Shown here one piece after another: positions 23,385 to 31,611 of a DNA stretch of 64,000 nt. The DNA comes from Collinsella aerofaciens (GTDB lineage: Bacteria > Actinomycetota > Coriobacteriia > Coriobacteriales > Coriobacteriaceae). Under the pieces are notes generated by a model, which was not told the origin of the DNA, did no database searches, and saw only the letters and a list, made by a program, of their open reading frames with translations. The stretch's first letter is position 1. Each line of letters starts with the position of its first letter. Both the position numbers and the translations under genes were made by a program. The stretch spans positions 1 through 64,000 of the forward strand of contig NZ_JAQLDU010000015.1 of assembly GCF_028209625.1 (NCBI RefSeq), in the 5' to 3' direction.

Positions 23385-23396
23385 TGCGTCGCCCCT

Positions 23397-24197
23397 TTAC
23401 GCCTGCTGCTCGGCAGCGGCGGCCTCGGCCTGGGCGCGCTGCTCGGCGGCCTCGCGCTCGAAGGTCTCAAAGCCGTTCTTGTCGATCCAGGGGATCAGCG
23501 AGGCATCGTCCTCGCGCACGATGTGGCCCTTGACCATAACGTGGACGCGGTCGACATCCAGGTGCTCCAGGATGCGCGTGTTGTGCGTGATGATGAGCAT
23601 GGAGCCGTCGCAGCTCTTGCGGTAGGCGTCCATACCGTGGCTGACGGTGGACAGGGCGTCGACGTCCAGGCCGGAGTCGGTCTCGTCCAAGATGGCGAGC
23701 TTGGGCTGCAGCAGCAGAAGCTGGAGCATCTCGACCTTCTTTTTCTCGCCGCCCGAGAAGCCCACGCCCAGCTCACGGTTGAGGTAGGCGGTATCCATGT
23801 TAAGCTCGGCCGCGAGCTCCTTGACGCGACGGCGGAACTCCTTGCCCTTCATCTCCAGGCCGGGGCGGCCGGCGATGCTGGCGCGCAAAAAGCTCGACAG
23901 CGGCACGCCGGGGATCTCGACCGGGGCCTGGAAGCTCAGAAACAGGCCGGCGCGCGAACGCTTGTCGGTGGTGAGCTCGGTGATGTCCTGGCCGTCAAAG
24001 ACGATGCGTCCGTCGTTGACCGTGTAGACGGGGTCGCCCATGACCAGGTGGCCGAGGGTGGACTTGCCGGCGCCGTTGGGGCCCATCAGCACGTGGGTCT
24101 CGCCGGCGGCGACGTTGAGGTTGACGTTGTGGAGGATGGTCTTCTCGTCCACGGAGGCGGTCAGACCTTCGATGGAAAGCAGCGGATTTGCGCTCAT
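23397..24197 (-). CDS. sufC: SufC, ATPase of the SufBCD complex
   Basis: The protein has 266 residues from the ATG at 24197 (GAGAGGGA upstream). It is an ABC-type ATPase with Walker A GPNGAGKS (about residues 38-45), signature FSGGEKKKVEML, and Walker B AILDETDSGLDVD. It is cytoplasmic and not part of a transporter. ATP hydrolysis reshapes SufBCD during cluster assembly. The C-terminus has a short Ala/Gln/Glu-rich tail. It is the first gene of the operon, as in most Gram-positive suf clusters. Confidence 0.97.
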   Translation of the reverse strand: MSANPLLSIEGLTASVDEKTILHNVNLNVAAGETHVLMGPNGAGKSTLGHLVMGDPVYTVNDGRIVFDGQDITELTTDKRSRAGLFLSFQAPVEIPGVPLSSFLRASIAGRPGLEMKGKEFRRRVKELAAELNMDTAYLNRELGVGFSGGEKKKVEMLQLLLLQPKLAILDETDSGLDVDALSTVSHGMDAYRKSCDGSMLIITHNTRILEHLDVDRVHVMVKGHIVREDDASLIPWIDKNGFETFEREAAEQRAQAEAAAAEQQA

Positions 24198-24261
24198 GCT
24201 GTCCCTCTCTGTATATGGTGTACTCATAGGTGTGCTAAACCCTAGGAATCTTCTCGGAATA

Positions 24262-24305
24262 AAGTTACTATGGGTTCGGCGTTAGTCAAGGGAAAACCCG
24301 ACTAA
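24262..24305 (-). promoter_or_regulatory. suf operon promoter with dyad, candidate IscR operator
   Basis: On the minus strand TTGACT (24289-24284), a 16-base spacer and TAACTT (24267-24262) form a likely promoter. TTAGTC at 24282-24287 and GACTAA at 24300-24305 form a dyad with an inner GGG-AAAA-CCC, so the -35 box lies within the symmetric element. A regulator of the Rrf2 family is encoded divergently 113 bases away. Repression of suf by the cluster-bound regulator is an inference. Confidence 0.55.
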
Positions 24306-24326
24306 TCCACTCGACTTTTTAGATGA

Positions 24327-24396
24327 GGGACATAATAATCAGGTTTGTTTGTTCCGCTTGCATAGGATTTGGGACAAACAAGCCTGGTTTTGTCCC
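24327..24396. repeat. Two GGGACA-type hairpins in the iscR leader
   Basis: The first hairpin is 24327-24355 (GGGACA and TGTTCC). The second is 24371-24396 (GGGACAAA and TTTGTCCC, loop CAAGCCTGGT). The first shares GGGACAxAATAATCAG with the hairpin at the sufU end. Both lie upstream of the iscR start and could affect its expression or simply be REP-like insertions. Confidence 0.65.
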
Positions 24397-24417
24397 AGTA
24401 ACGATGGGAGGGTAGGT

Positions 24418-24861
24418 ATGCTCATTTCTTCTAAGGGCCGCTATGCCCTCCGACTGATGATCTATATCGCGGCGCTCGGTGACGCCGAGGGCAAGATTGC
24501 TCTGCGCGAGGTTGCCGACCGCGAACATATCTCGCAAAAGTATTTGGAGCAGCTGGTTCGTCCGCTTATGAAGGCTGGCCTGCTTAAGAGTGTGCGCGGC
24601 AAAGGCGGTGGCTACATGATGGACAAGGAACCGGCCGAGGTGCGTGCTGGCGACATCCTGCGCGCCGTCGAGGGCAGCACGGCTCCGGTGGCGTGCGATG
24701 GCATCGACAACAGCTGCGCCCGCAGCGATCTCTGCTCGACCGTCAAATTCTGGCGCGGTTTGGACGACGTGATCGAAAAGTACGTCGACGGCGTGACGTT
24801 GGCAGACCTAGCCGCCGTCCCCGAAATCAACTTCGACATTAAGCTGCAGGGCTGCAAATGA
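24418..24861 (+). CDS. Rrf2-family regulator, IscR-like
   Basis: The protein has 147 residues from the ATG at 24418 (GGGAGG upstream). The N-terminal winged helix reads SSKGRYALRLMIYIA, with recognition helix EHISQKYLEQLV and a GKGGGYMM wing. Three cysteines (Cys93, Cys100, Cys106) are spaced as in IscR and can hold a 2Fe-2S cluster. The gene is divergent from sufC, so it is the likely Fe-S-sensing regulator of the suf operon. Its stop overlaps the start of the nucleotidyltransferase gene (ATGA). Confidence 0.88.
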   Translation: MLISSKGRYALRLMIYIAALGDAEGKIALREVADREHISQKYLEQLVRPLMKAGLLKSVRGKGGGYMMDKEPAEVRAGDILRAVEGSTAPVACDGIDNSCARSDLCSTVKFWRGLDDVIEKYVDGVTLADLAAVPEINFDIKLQGCK

Positions 24862-25145
24862 CATCTCTCGACAAGGTGTACAAGCAAATCGAAGTTTTTG
24901 CTCGGGAATGTGACGCCGAGAAGGTCGTACTGTTTGGGTCTCGCGCTCGAGGCGACAACTTGCCTAAGAGCGATATTGACATCGCCGTAGCAGGTTGCCG
25001 GGATTTTGGCCGTTTCTCATATTTAATCGAGGAGCGTCTTGATACTCTTTTGGATGTAGGCGTCGTCAATCTCGATGAGCCCTTATCGCAGCAATTGCTC
25101 GATGAAATTGACAGGGATGGTGTGATTCTGTATGAAAAAATATGA
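24858..25145 (+). CDS. MntA-like minimal nucleotidyltransferase antitoxin
   Basis: The protein has 95 residues. It has the nucleotidyltransferase core with LFGSRARGD (Gly27-Ser28) and the metal-binding SDIDIAV (Asp39, Asp41). In MNT/HEPN toxin-antitoxin systems this enzyme attaches AMP to a tyrosine of the HEPN toxin and neutralises it. The start overlaps the iscR stop and the end overlaps the next gene by 14 bases, so all three are translationally linked. All catalytic residues visible in the motif are present. Confidence 0.88.
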   Translation: MTSLDKVYKQIEVFARECDAEKVVLFGSRARGDNLPKSDIDIAVAGCRDFGRFSYLIEERLDTLLDVGVVNLDEPLSQQLLDEIDRDGVILYEKI

Positions 25146-25551
25146 GATCTTTGCCAGCGCCTTGGCGAATCTTGAGGATGCGCCCAATCAGGATCTTAAC
25201 AATGATTTTGTTCAGAGCGGATTGATTAATAAGTTCAATCTTCAATTTGAACTGACCTGGAAGCTCCTTAAGCGTCTACTCGAGTATGAGGGTGCCACGC
25301 TTGCTGCATCGGGGTCTCCTCGTGCCATCTTAAAGGAGGCCTACCGATTCTTTGACTTCATTGATGAGGCAGCCTGGCTAGATATGCTCAGAGACCGTAA
25401 CACGAACGTCCATATCTATGACAACAAGCTCGCTCAAGATTTGATTCAGCGCATCTTGAGCGTCTATATCCCTGCTTTCTGCCAGTTGAGGGACGGGCTG
25501 ATGGAGCGTTACGGCGAGCTTCTGTTGGCGCCCGACGACCAGTTTGTTTAA
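25132..25551 (+). CDS. HEPN-domain toxin of an MNT/HEPN pair
   Basis: The protein has 139 residues, all helical in pattern and similar to the HI0074 nucleotidyltransferase-binding family. It has the exact RX4HXY motif: Arg89, His94 and Tyr96 in RNTNVHIY. In characterised MNT/HEPN systems (type VII) Arg and His form the RNase site and the Tyr is the AMP target of the antitoxin. Partner gene overlap supports the assignment. It probably acts in genome maintenance or phage defence. Confidence 0.88.
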   Translation: MKKYEIFASALANLEDAPNQDLNNDFVQSGLINKFNLQFELTWKLLKRLLEYEGATLAASGSPRAILKEAYRFFDFIDEAAWLDMLRDRNTNVHIYDNKLAQDLIQRILSVYIPAFCQLRDGLMERYGELLLAPDDQFV

Positions 25552-25677
25552 TTCCTTAAGATTCCGCGGAGGGTTGTTGCCGTTTACCGATGGATTGTTG
25601 TGCAACAACGGGCGAGCTGCAATACTAAATCCATCTTTGCAAACCGCACTTTATCTACACTCATGCAGGGAGGACGT

Positions 25678-27303
25678 ATGCAGCCCAAGCATTCTGCTAT
25701 TGTCGCCGGTCTGACGCTGGCGCTTTCGTTTGGCGCCGTTGCCGCGCCCGCGACCGCTATGGCCGAGGAGCCCACGCCGGGCGTCGCCTCGGATGTCACC
25801 GATATCGATAAGGGCCTTTACACCCAGCAGTCCTTCTCGGGCGTGCTGAGGTCGGTCCAGGGCGTTTCGTTTGTCAACGTGACCGACGAGATGAAGTACT
25901 TCACCAAATATGAGAGCCACGGTAATTATAACCAGGGCTTTTCGTATGGCGATGGCTATAACGCGCTGGGCTATTACCAGTTTGACCGCCGGTGGTCGCT
26001 CATTCCGTTTATGAGGCAGGTCTACAACTACGATTCTGCTAAGTACAGCATGCTCAAGGACGCGATCGATCGCGGCGGTGAGATTTCTAACGCGAACAAC
26101 CCCATGTATGCGAACGGACAGCTCACCGAGCTGGGCCGCATTGCGCAAGAGGCCTTCCTGGGTGCGTATAACACCGATCCGGCTGAGTTCTCTGCTCTGC
26201 AGGATGCATACGCGTACAACTCGTACTATGCGGTGACGGAGTCGTGGCTTAAGAACGCTTTGGGCATTGACATTTCCGGGCGCGCCGATTGCGTCAAGGG
26301 CATGGTGTGGAGCATCACCAACATGTGCGGCACCGGTGGCTGCCAGGACTTTTTCCGTTGGGCGAATCTTTCCAGCAGCATGACCGACCGCGAGTTTGTG
26401 ACGGCGCTGTCTGATAGCGTGGTCAATAACGTTGCGAAGAAGTACTCGAGCCAGCCCCAGTACCACGAGGGCTGGAAGAACCGCTATCGCAACGAGCTCA
26501 AGGACTGCTTGGTCTATATCGCCGAGGACGAGGCTGCCGCGGCAACGCCTGTGGAGCCTGAACCCACGCCGGCGCCCGGCCCGAGCATGGCGCCGGCCGC
26601 CCCCGCTGCACCAACGCCTGATGCCGATGGCGATGCGGGCGATAGCGGCGATACGGATACGCCCTCGACCGGTACGGGCAGCGATGATGCCGGTAACGGT
26701 GGAGCAACGTCTGGTGGCGCTGCGGCCGGCGATACTTCTGGCTCCACCGATGCGGGAACTTCCAACGGCTCCGGTGGCTCCTCTGCCGATGATGGCTCCT
26801 CTAACGGTTCTGGCTCCGATGCTTCTGAGGGTGGTTCGAGCAAGGGTTCCGATGCGGGCAGTTCTTCCACCGAGAACAAGCCCTCCGTTGGTGAGCAGCT
26901 TGGATCCGTGCTGGGCTCTCTGACAGCCGGTATTACGAGCGGCTCGCCCTCTGATGAGAATGTTTCTGGCGAGGCTTCTAAATCCGAGACGGTCGGCGAG
27001 GCTTCGACTGATGATGGCGCTAAGCAGGCAAAAGCTGAGCATAAGGACGGTGACGCTAAGCGGGCCAAAGCTGATCCTAAGGAGGACGACGAGAAGAACG
27101 TCGTTACGACCTCGACGACTACCACCACGACCACGACGTCCAAGTCTTCGGGTGGCAACATGCCCAAGACGGGCGACCTCATCGTTATGGCAAGCCTTGC
27201 CAGCGCGAGCTTGGCCACACTGGGTGCCACGTCTATCGTGAGCGGCAAGCATAAGCTCGACCAGCAGAACAAGGCTACCGGCGAGGATGGCTCCGAAGAG
27301 TAG
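25678..27303 (+). CDS. Secreted, sortase-type anchored lysozyme-like protein
   Basis: The protein has 541 residues from the ATG at 25678 (GGGAGGA upstream). A signal peptide covers residues 1-28 (LTLALSFGAVAAPATAMA). Residues about 60-290 look like a lysozyme/chitosanase-type domain: a KYESHGN motif with a possible catalytic glutamate, then GYNALGYYQFDRRW. The next 200 residues are a low-complexity Ser/Gly/Asp/Thr linker. The C-terminus has MPKTGD (residues 495-500), a hydrophobic helix and a short charged tail, like an LPXTG sorting signal with M for L. It would be displayed on the wall and may cut peptidoglycan. The catalytic assignment is tentative. Confidence 0.7.
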   Translation: MQPKHSAIVAGLTLALSFGAVAAPATAMAEEPTPGVASDVTDIDKGLYTQQSFSGVLRSVQGVSFVNVTDEMKYFTKYESHGNYNQGFSYGDGYNALGYYQFDRRWSLIPFMRQVYNYDSAKYSMLKDAIDRGGEISNANNPMYANGQLTELGRIAQEAFLGAYNTDPAEFSALQDAYAYNSYYAVTESWLKNALGIDISGRADCVKGMVWSITNMCGTGGCQDFFRWANLSSSMTDREFVTALSDSVVNNVAKKYSSQPQYHEGWKNRYRNELKDCLVYIAEDEAAAATPVEPEPTPAPGPSMAPAAPAAPTPDADGDAGDSGDTDTPSTGTGSDDAGNGGATSGGAAAGDTSGSTDAGTSNGSGGSSADDGSSNGSGSDASEGGSSKGSDAGSSSTENKPSVGEQLGSVLGSLTAGITSGSPSDENVSGEASKSETVGEASTDDGAKQAKAEHKDGDAKRAKADPKEDDEKNVVTTSTTTTTTTTSKSSGGNMPKTGDLIVMASLASASLATLGATSIVSGKHKLDQQNKATGEDGSEE

Positions 27304-27332
27304 CCTTTTGAGTCGTTTTTATAAGAGTTTTG

Positions 27333-27368
27333 GATGGGGCTCGGTGCGTTTGCATCGGGCCCCATTTT
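27333..27368 (+). terminator. Terminator of the anchored lysozyme-like gene
   Basis: ATGGGGCTCGGTGC and GCATCGGGCCCCAT form a stem followed by TTTTTG, 30 bases after the stop. Confidence 0.85.
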
Positions 27369-27504
27369 TGTTGTGCAACGATTTATTGCGTTCCTTTGGG
27401 GTATCTGTTGCTACCGTTGCCCGAAACGTTTGCGCGGAGATAACGTTGATGCTATGGCTGCTCGGTACAATGGGCATCGTGTTGCGTTTAAGGGAGAAGC
27501 TACG

Positions 27505-29313
27505 GTGTCTGAACAGGCGATTTATGGTGCGGGCACCAACGTTGGTGTACAGTTGCTCAATCGTTTGGATGATGGGCGGCTACCGGTCGACGTGCATGAT
27601 TTTGCAGAGGCCATAAACCGATGTGTTCTGGTCGACAAGACCATGTTTATTGCCGATGTGCTAGATTGCGACGCGTCCGTCGTGGTGTGCTGCCGGCCCA
27701 AGGGTTTTGGCAAGAGCATGAATCTGTCGATGCTCAGGGCTTTTCTGGAGCGTCCCGCGGTCGGTCCTGCGGTCGATCGTGCTGGTCGGAGTTTGTTTGC
27801 CGATGCTCAGATTTGGGATGCGGGCGGTGGGCGCTATCGGGATGAGTGCGCGTGCTATCCGGTGATATCGCTGGATTTTTCTGGCGCTGCGAGGCGTGGC
27901 GCCACTGTTACCGGTGTGGTGCGTGATGCGTTTATGGGCGAGTGCGCTCGGCTGTTGGCATATCTGGAAGCTCCTGATTTGCCTCGAGGCAAGCTGCGCC
28001 ACATCGAGCGCGTTGCGCGTGGCGTGGCAAGCGAGGACGAGATTGGCTTGGTGCTCGGTGTGCTTATTGAGTTGCTGGAGATGGCCTGCGATGAACAGGT
28101 TGTATTGCTTGTTGACGGGTACGACGTGGCGTGGTTGGGCTATGTGGGCGCGACGGACAATCGCGGCGCCGGTTTGACGGAGCGACTCGGTCGCGTGCTG
28201 TTCGATGCCATTGCCGCTGCGGGCGATTCGTTGCGACTGGCGTGCATGATGGGGGAGTGTCCCGGCCCTGCCGAGGCAGCGCTATCTGCGCGCAGTTGCT
28301 CGTATCGCCTGGCGACGCCGCTCTCGACATGGTGTGACCGGTGGTTTGGCTTTTCAGATGCCGAGGTTCGGGCTCTGTTGAGCCATGCTGGATGCGAGGA
28401 ATGCTTGGATGATGCGCGTGAATGGCTCGAGGGATACCGGTTTGGCGGGGCATATTGCTCGAGTCCGGCGCGTGTGATCGGCTTTCTGGACCGTGGCTGC
28501 ACGCCGCCCATGCGTGCCGACCTGTATGGGTATGCCGATTGCCTGAGTGAGGTAGTTGCCGGGTGGAATCTCGACCGCCTTTCGGCCTTGTTCGATTTGC
28601 TCGAAGCCCATGGATGCGTTGAGGTTCCGCTTCGTTTGGACGCCGCGGGGCCAGATGCCTTGCCTGACGACGACCCGTGGACGGCACTGTACCTGTCCGG
28701 TTTTCTGACGACGGATATGACCGAGGAGCCGGTAAACGGTGATCTGCGCCGCGCTCTGCGGCTGCCCAATAACGAGCTTCGCTATGTGCTGCGCTTGGTA
28801 ATAATTGAGTGGTTTGAGTGCGCTGCCGAGGACGTTCGAGACATCGACGCGTTTCGCGACGGGCTGTGCCGTGGGGACGAGGATGCGGTGAGGCGGGCGC
28901 TGGGCCGTGTACTTGGAGATGCGGGAATCGGTGCGACTGACCCAGATGCGCCGTTGCCATATCACCTGCTCTTGCAGGGGCTCTGTTTTGGCTTGCCGGG
29001 CTATGCCAATCCTGCCTCGAGACGAACGTGCGGCGCGGATCGCTGGGATATCCAGGTATTCCCTACGGGTAATGTGTTCGATGTGGCCGACACGATCGGC
29101 ATGCTCGACGAGCGCCCGCTGATAACGATCAACATGATTTACGACCCCGGTGTGGACGCGCTGGGCCTGGAGCTGCTGGCGGTGCACGCACTGCTCGAGA
29201 TCGAGCGCAACGGCATCGACGAGATTCGAGTGCCACGACCCGGCGTTGGCCGCATGCGCTGGGGATTCGGGTTTGACGGGCAGCGTGTGGCCGCAGTGTG
29301 CCAACGGCTGTAG
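27505..29313 (+). CDS. AAA-ATPase-like protein with C-terminal nuclease-like region
   Basis: The GTG at 27505 has AGGGAG upstream and gives 602 residues; the frame is open to 27334 but no good ribosome site is seen there. The layout resembles the AAA-ATPase_like / DUF1703 family: an N-terminal VDKTMFIADVLD stretch, Walker A variant RPKGFGKSMNLSML (relatives have RPRRFGKS), and a C-terminal PD-(D/E)XK-like end with ALLEIERNGIDEIRV and a GFGFDGQRVAAV strand. The usual nuclease acidic/lysine residues are not evident, so that domain may be inactive. Such proteins are frequent in gut bacteria and function is unsettled. Confidence 0.7.
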   Translation: MSEQAIYGAGTNVGVQLLNRLDDGRLPVDVHDFAEAINRCVLVDKTMFIADVLDCDASVVVCCRPKGFGKSMNLSMLRAFLERPAVGPAVDRAGRSLFADAQIWDAGGGRYRDECACYPVISLDFSGAARRGATVTGVVRDAFMGECARLLAYLEAPDLPRGKLRHIERVARGVASEDEIGLVLGVLIELLEMACDEQVVLLVDGYDVAWLGYVGATDNRGAGLTERLGRVLFDAIAAAGDSLRLACMMGECPGPAEAALSARSCSYRLATPLSTWCDRWFGFSDAEVRALLSHAGCEECLDDAREWLEGYRFGGAYCSSPARVIGFLDRGCTPPMRADLYGYADCLSEVVAGWNLDRLSALFDLLEAHGCVEVPLRLDAAGPDALPDDDPWTALYLSGFLTTDMTEEPVNGDLRRALRLPNNELRYVLRLVIIEWFECAAEDVRDIDAFRDGLCRGDEDAVRRALGRVLGDAGIGATDPDAPLPYHLLLQGLCFGLPGYANPASRRTCGADRWDIQVFPTGNVFDVADTIGMLDERPLITINMIYDPGVDALGLELLAVHALLEIERNGIDEIRVPRPGVGRMRWGFGFDGQRVAAVCQRL

Positions 29314-29339
29314 GGGGCGATGAGGTTCCTGCTACTTGT

Positions 29340-29755
29340 TAACCGCTGCCAGACGAATGAACCGTGCCCGTGCCGTCCTTCCACGACGTCGCCGGGCTCG
29401 ACGAGCAGCCGCTCGCCGAGCCGCTCGAGTTATCCGACGGGCGCCGCTGCCGCCTGGACATCCCGCAGCCCGGGCTGCTCGAGGACGACTGTGCCGCGTT
29501 GCTGCCGCTGCCCACCGGTACAACGCCGGGCCCGCGCTCGCCGGCCGCGAGGTCGCCGTGGGACTGGGTGCCTTCGGCGTCACGCCGGTCGACCCCTCGA
29601 CCGACGAGGTCGTGGCGACCTGCCCCCCGCGAGCGGGGCGACGCCCCGATGGACAGCGCCGACCCGACGCTGCAGCTCAGACTGCTGTGCATGCGCCCAG
29701 GCGGGCGCGGTTGCTCAGGCAGGCAAGGGTCCCCGTGCGCAAGTCGGCCTAGGGG
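29340..29755 (+). pseudogene. Decayed coding region, family not recognised
   Basis: High-GC sequence with the codon pattern of a gene, but the protein-like reading switches frame at about 29520 and again near 29630-29700. The first part reads as an acidic Leu/Glu/Asp-rich peptide starting VPSFHDVAG; the next reads GREVAVGLGAFGVTPVDP. No single frame stays convincing, so I treat it as a remnant. It may belong with the BspA-like remnant just downstream. Confidence 0.4.
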
Positions 29756-30063
29756 TTCGACTGGTCGCACGTGCGGTTCCCCGAGGGCTGGGGCCGCGAC
29801 GACATGCACGTTCCTCTCGGACATCGCGATGAACATCGCGAGCATGGACTACTAGTTCTACTGCTTCGCTGGCTGCAGGAACCTCGTTACGATCTACGTG
29901 GACTCCACCTGAGCGCTGCCGAGCGGTGCGAGTGGCCTGTACACGTTCTACAACTGCACCCTGATCGTGGGCGGCTGCGGCACGGTGTACAGCAGCTCAA
30001 ACACGAGCTATGCGTACATGAGGATTGACTCGGCAAGCGTGGCTGGTTATTTGACAGTGGCCT
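29756..30063 (+). pseudogene. Remnant of a BspA-like leucine-rich-repeat surface protein
   Basis: From about 29822 one frame reads as the C-terminal end of a BspA/DUF285-type protein: CRNLVTIYVDST, then SGLYTFYNC, VGGCGTVYSSSNTSYAY, MRIDSAS and AGYL. Relatives end in GG-G-T-Y-S-N-TYARID-PGYFT. Two in-frame stops interrupt it, and the preceding part (DWSHVRFPEGWG) is in another frame. It is therefore a broken gene. Confidence 0.65.
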
Positions 30064-30292
30064 AGTGTTTAAGAATTGTACCCACGGCTTTCTTCGCCAC
30101 TGGCACAGCCTTGTCTTTAACGATTGGGCCTATCGTGTCTTTCGCCATTACCAGTGCGCCGACGCCTAATGCTGCCATACCGACGCCTGCCAGCTTGGCC
30201 TTTTCGGCGGCTACGCCCTTGTGGTATTCGCAAATGGGCAGCTTAGAGCCTTCTGGCAGTTCCTTCTTGCAGACGATGCATCTAGCAGCCAT
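30062..30292 (-). CDS. Small zinc-ribbon protein with hydrophobic helix
   Basis: The protein has 76 residues. A CIVC pair and a CEYH pair within the first 25 residues suggest a small zinc finger. Residues about 30-50 form an Ala/Gly/Val-rich hydrophobic helix, and the C-terminus is basic. It starts 2 bases after the end of the larger zinc-ribbon gene, so they are almost certainly co-transcribed and may act together. No known function. Confidence 0.7.
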   Translation of the reverse strand: MAARCIVCKKELPEGSKLPICEYHKGVAAEKAKLAGVGMAALGVGALVMAKDTIGPIVKDKAVPVAKKAVGTILKH

Positions 30293-30294
30293 AT

Positions 30295-31473
30295 CTACCC
30301 CTGCCCTTCTTCTGCCTGATTTTCAGGGGCATCTTCTCCAACCACCAGATGCACCTCATCAGGTTCTTGCGCCACTTTCCGCAGGGATTCGAGAACGCCG
30401 CCCTCAATCAAGCCGGCGCGCTCCTCGCGGCCCCCAATCTGCAGTCCAACAACGGAACCCGATAACTGAACGAAGCCTCTCACTATGTCGCCTCTGTTGC
30501 CCTTGCTGTATGAGTTGAGCAAGCGCAGGGTGTCCTTCTGCTCGAGTTTGTTTTCCAGGATGAATTGCTTGAACTGTTCGAGCGCGGCATCTGCAGCTGC
30601 TGGCTCCTCAAGGACGCGATAAGCTGCATACTCTGTCTTGGCCATAAGAGCAATCACCGTGAGGTCGACCATGGCAGTGTTTGCTGCCTTGCCCCAGTCC
30701 CTGGCCTTGCCCTGCTTGCCCATCGCCAGAGAGAGTTCTGCCTGGAAGTTGCCCTGCAGGGTGCAGCGCGCCTGCGTGGCCGATGACGCGATGTCCATTA
30801 TCTTGATCTCGCGCAGCCGCGAATCTTCGATGAGCATGGCCTGCTGCAGTTGTTGCCAGGCGCTCTCGGCCAATGCGATACGGTCTGCCTGGTTCTCGAT
30901 GCGCAGCGCCTCAACGTTGGCGGCGACGGCCTCGATGGCATCCATGACGTTCGCCATCATCACTTGCATCTGCACATCCACGATTGACTGCGTCATATCT
31001 TGCGGAAACTGTTCGGCCTTAATCCTTGCCTTCTCGTATATCTGGCCCGTCTTCACGCTCCTGAGTTGTGGCAGCAGGTCACCGGTCTTCTTCTCGACCG
31101 AAAAAACCAGCTCCCCACTCTTCATAAGCTCTTCAGCTGCCGCACTAAAATCAGCGACATACTTCGTGTCTCCTCGATTGGCGAGCTTCTTGATGATGTC
31201 ATAGATGGCTGGCGCGAACTTAGCCATGGTGTCGGCGTCCGAGAGGAATTTCACGAGCGATTCGTTCGTTTGAGCGGGTATCAGATTCATGCCATTGTCG
31301 AACACCGTCGCCTCCAGCACCGTTACCCTAGGAGGAAGCTTTGCTGGAGACAAAGAGCTAATCGGTACGATTGCCGCCTCATCGCTTTGTGTCGCCGTAA
31401 AGCCACAATGCGGGCAGGTTGATGCGCTCGAGGATATCTTCGCGTGGCACTCTGGGCAGAAGATTAACGACAC
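30295..31473 (-). CDS. Zinc-ribbon protein of unknown function
   Basis: The protein has 392 residues with a GTG start at 31473 preceded by AGGGAGG. An N-terminal double CxxC ribbon (FCPECHAK, then TCPHCGF) is followed by a linker, a mixed alpha/beta segment and a long helical region (about residues 100-340) with many Ala/Glu/Gln/Met. The C-terminus is acidic. No membrane helix is evident. No family is recognised beyond the ribbon. It is followed by the 76-residue zinc-ribbon gene and preceded, after a 138-base gap, by the TOPRIM gene on the same strand. Confidence 0.75.
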   Translation of the reverse strand: MSLIFCPECHAKISSSASTCPHCGFTATQSDEAAIVPISSLSPAKLPPRVTVLEATVFDNGMNLIPAQTNESLVKFLSDADTMAKFAPAIYDIIKKLANRGDTKYVADFSAAAEELMKSGELVFSVEKKTGDLLPQLRSVKTGQIYEKARIKAEQFPQDMTQSIVDVQMQVMMANVMDAIEAVAANVEALRIENQADRIALAESAWQQLQQAMLIEDSRLREIKIMDIASSATQARCTLQGNFQAELSLAMGKQGKARDWGKAANTAMVDLTVIALMAKTEYAAYRVLEEPAAADAALEQFKQFILENKLEQKDTLRLLNSYSKGNRGDIVRGFVQLSGSVVGLQIGGREERAGLIEGGVLESLRKVAQEPDEVHLVVGEDAPENQAEEGQG

Positions 31474-31611
31474 AAGGTCATCCTCCCTAAGGTTAAATAA
31501 TCAAAACCCGTGAGCAATCATGACGCCACAGGCCCATTTACGGGAAATGGAATCCTCGGCGCCGCTGCCTCACATGTGTGCAAATCCTACCACCATCATG
31601 CGACGCCAAAC

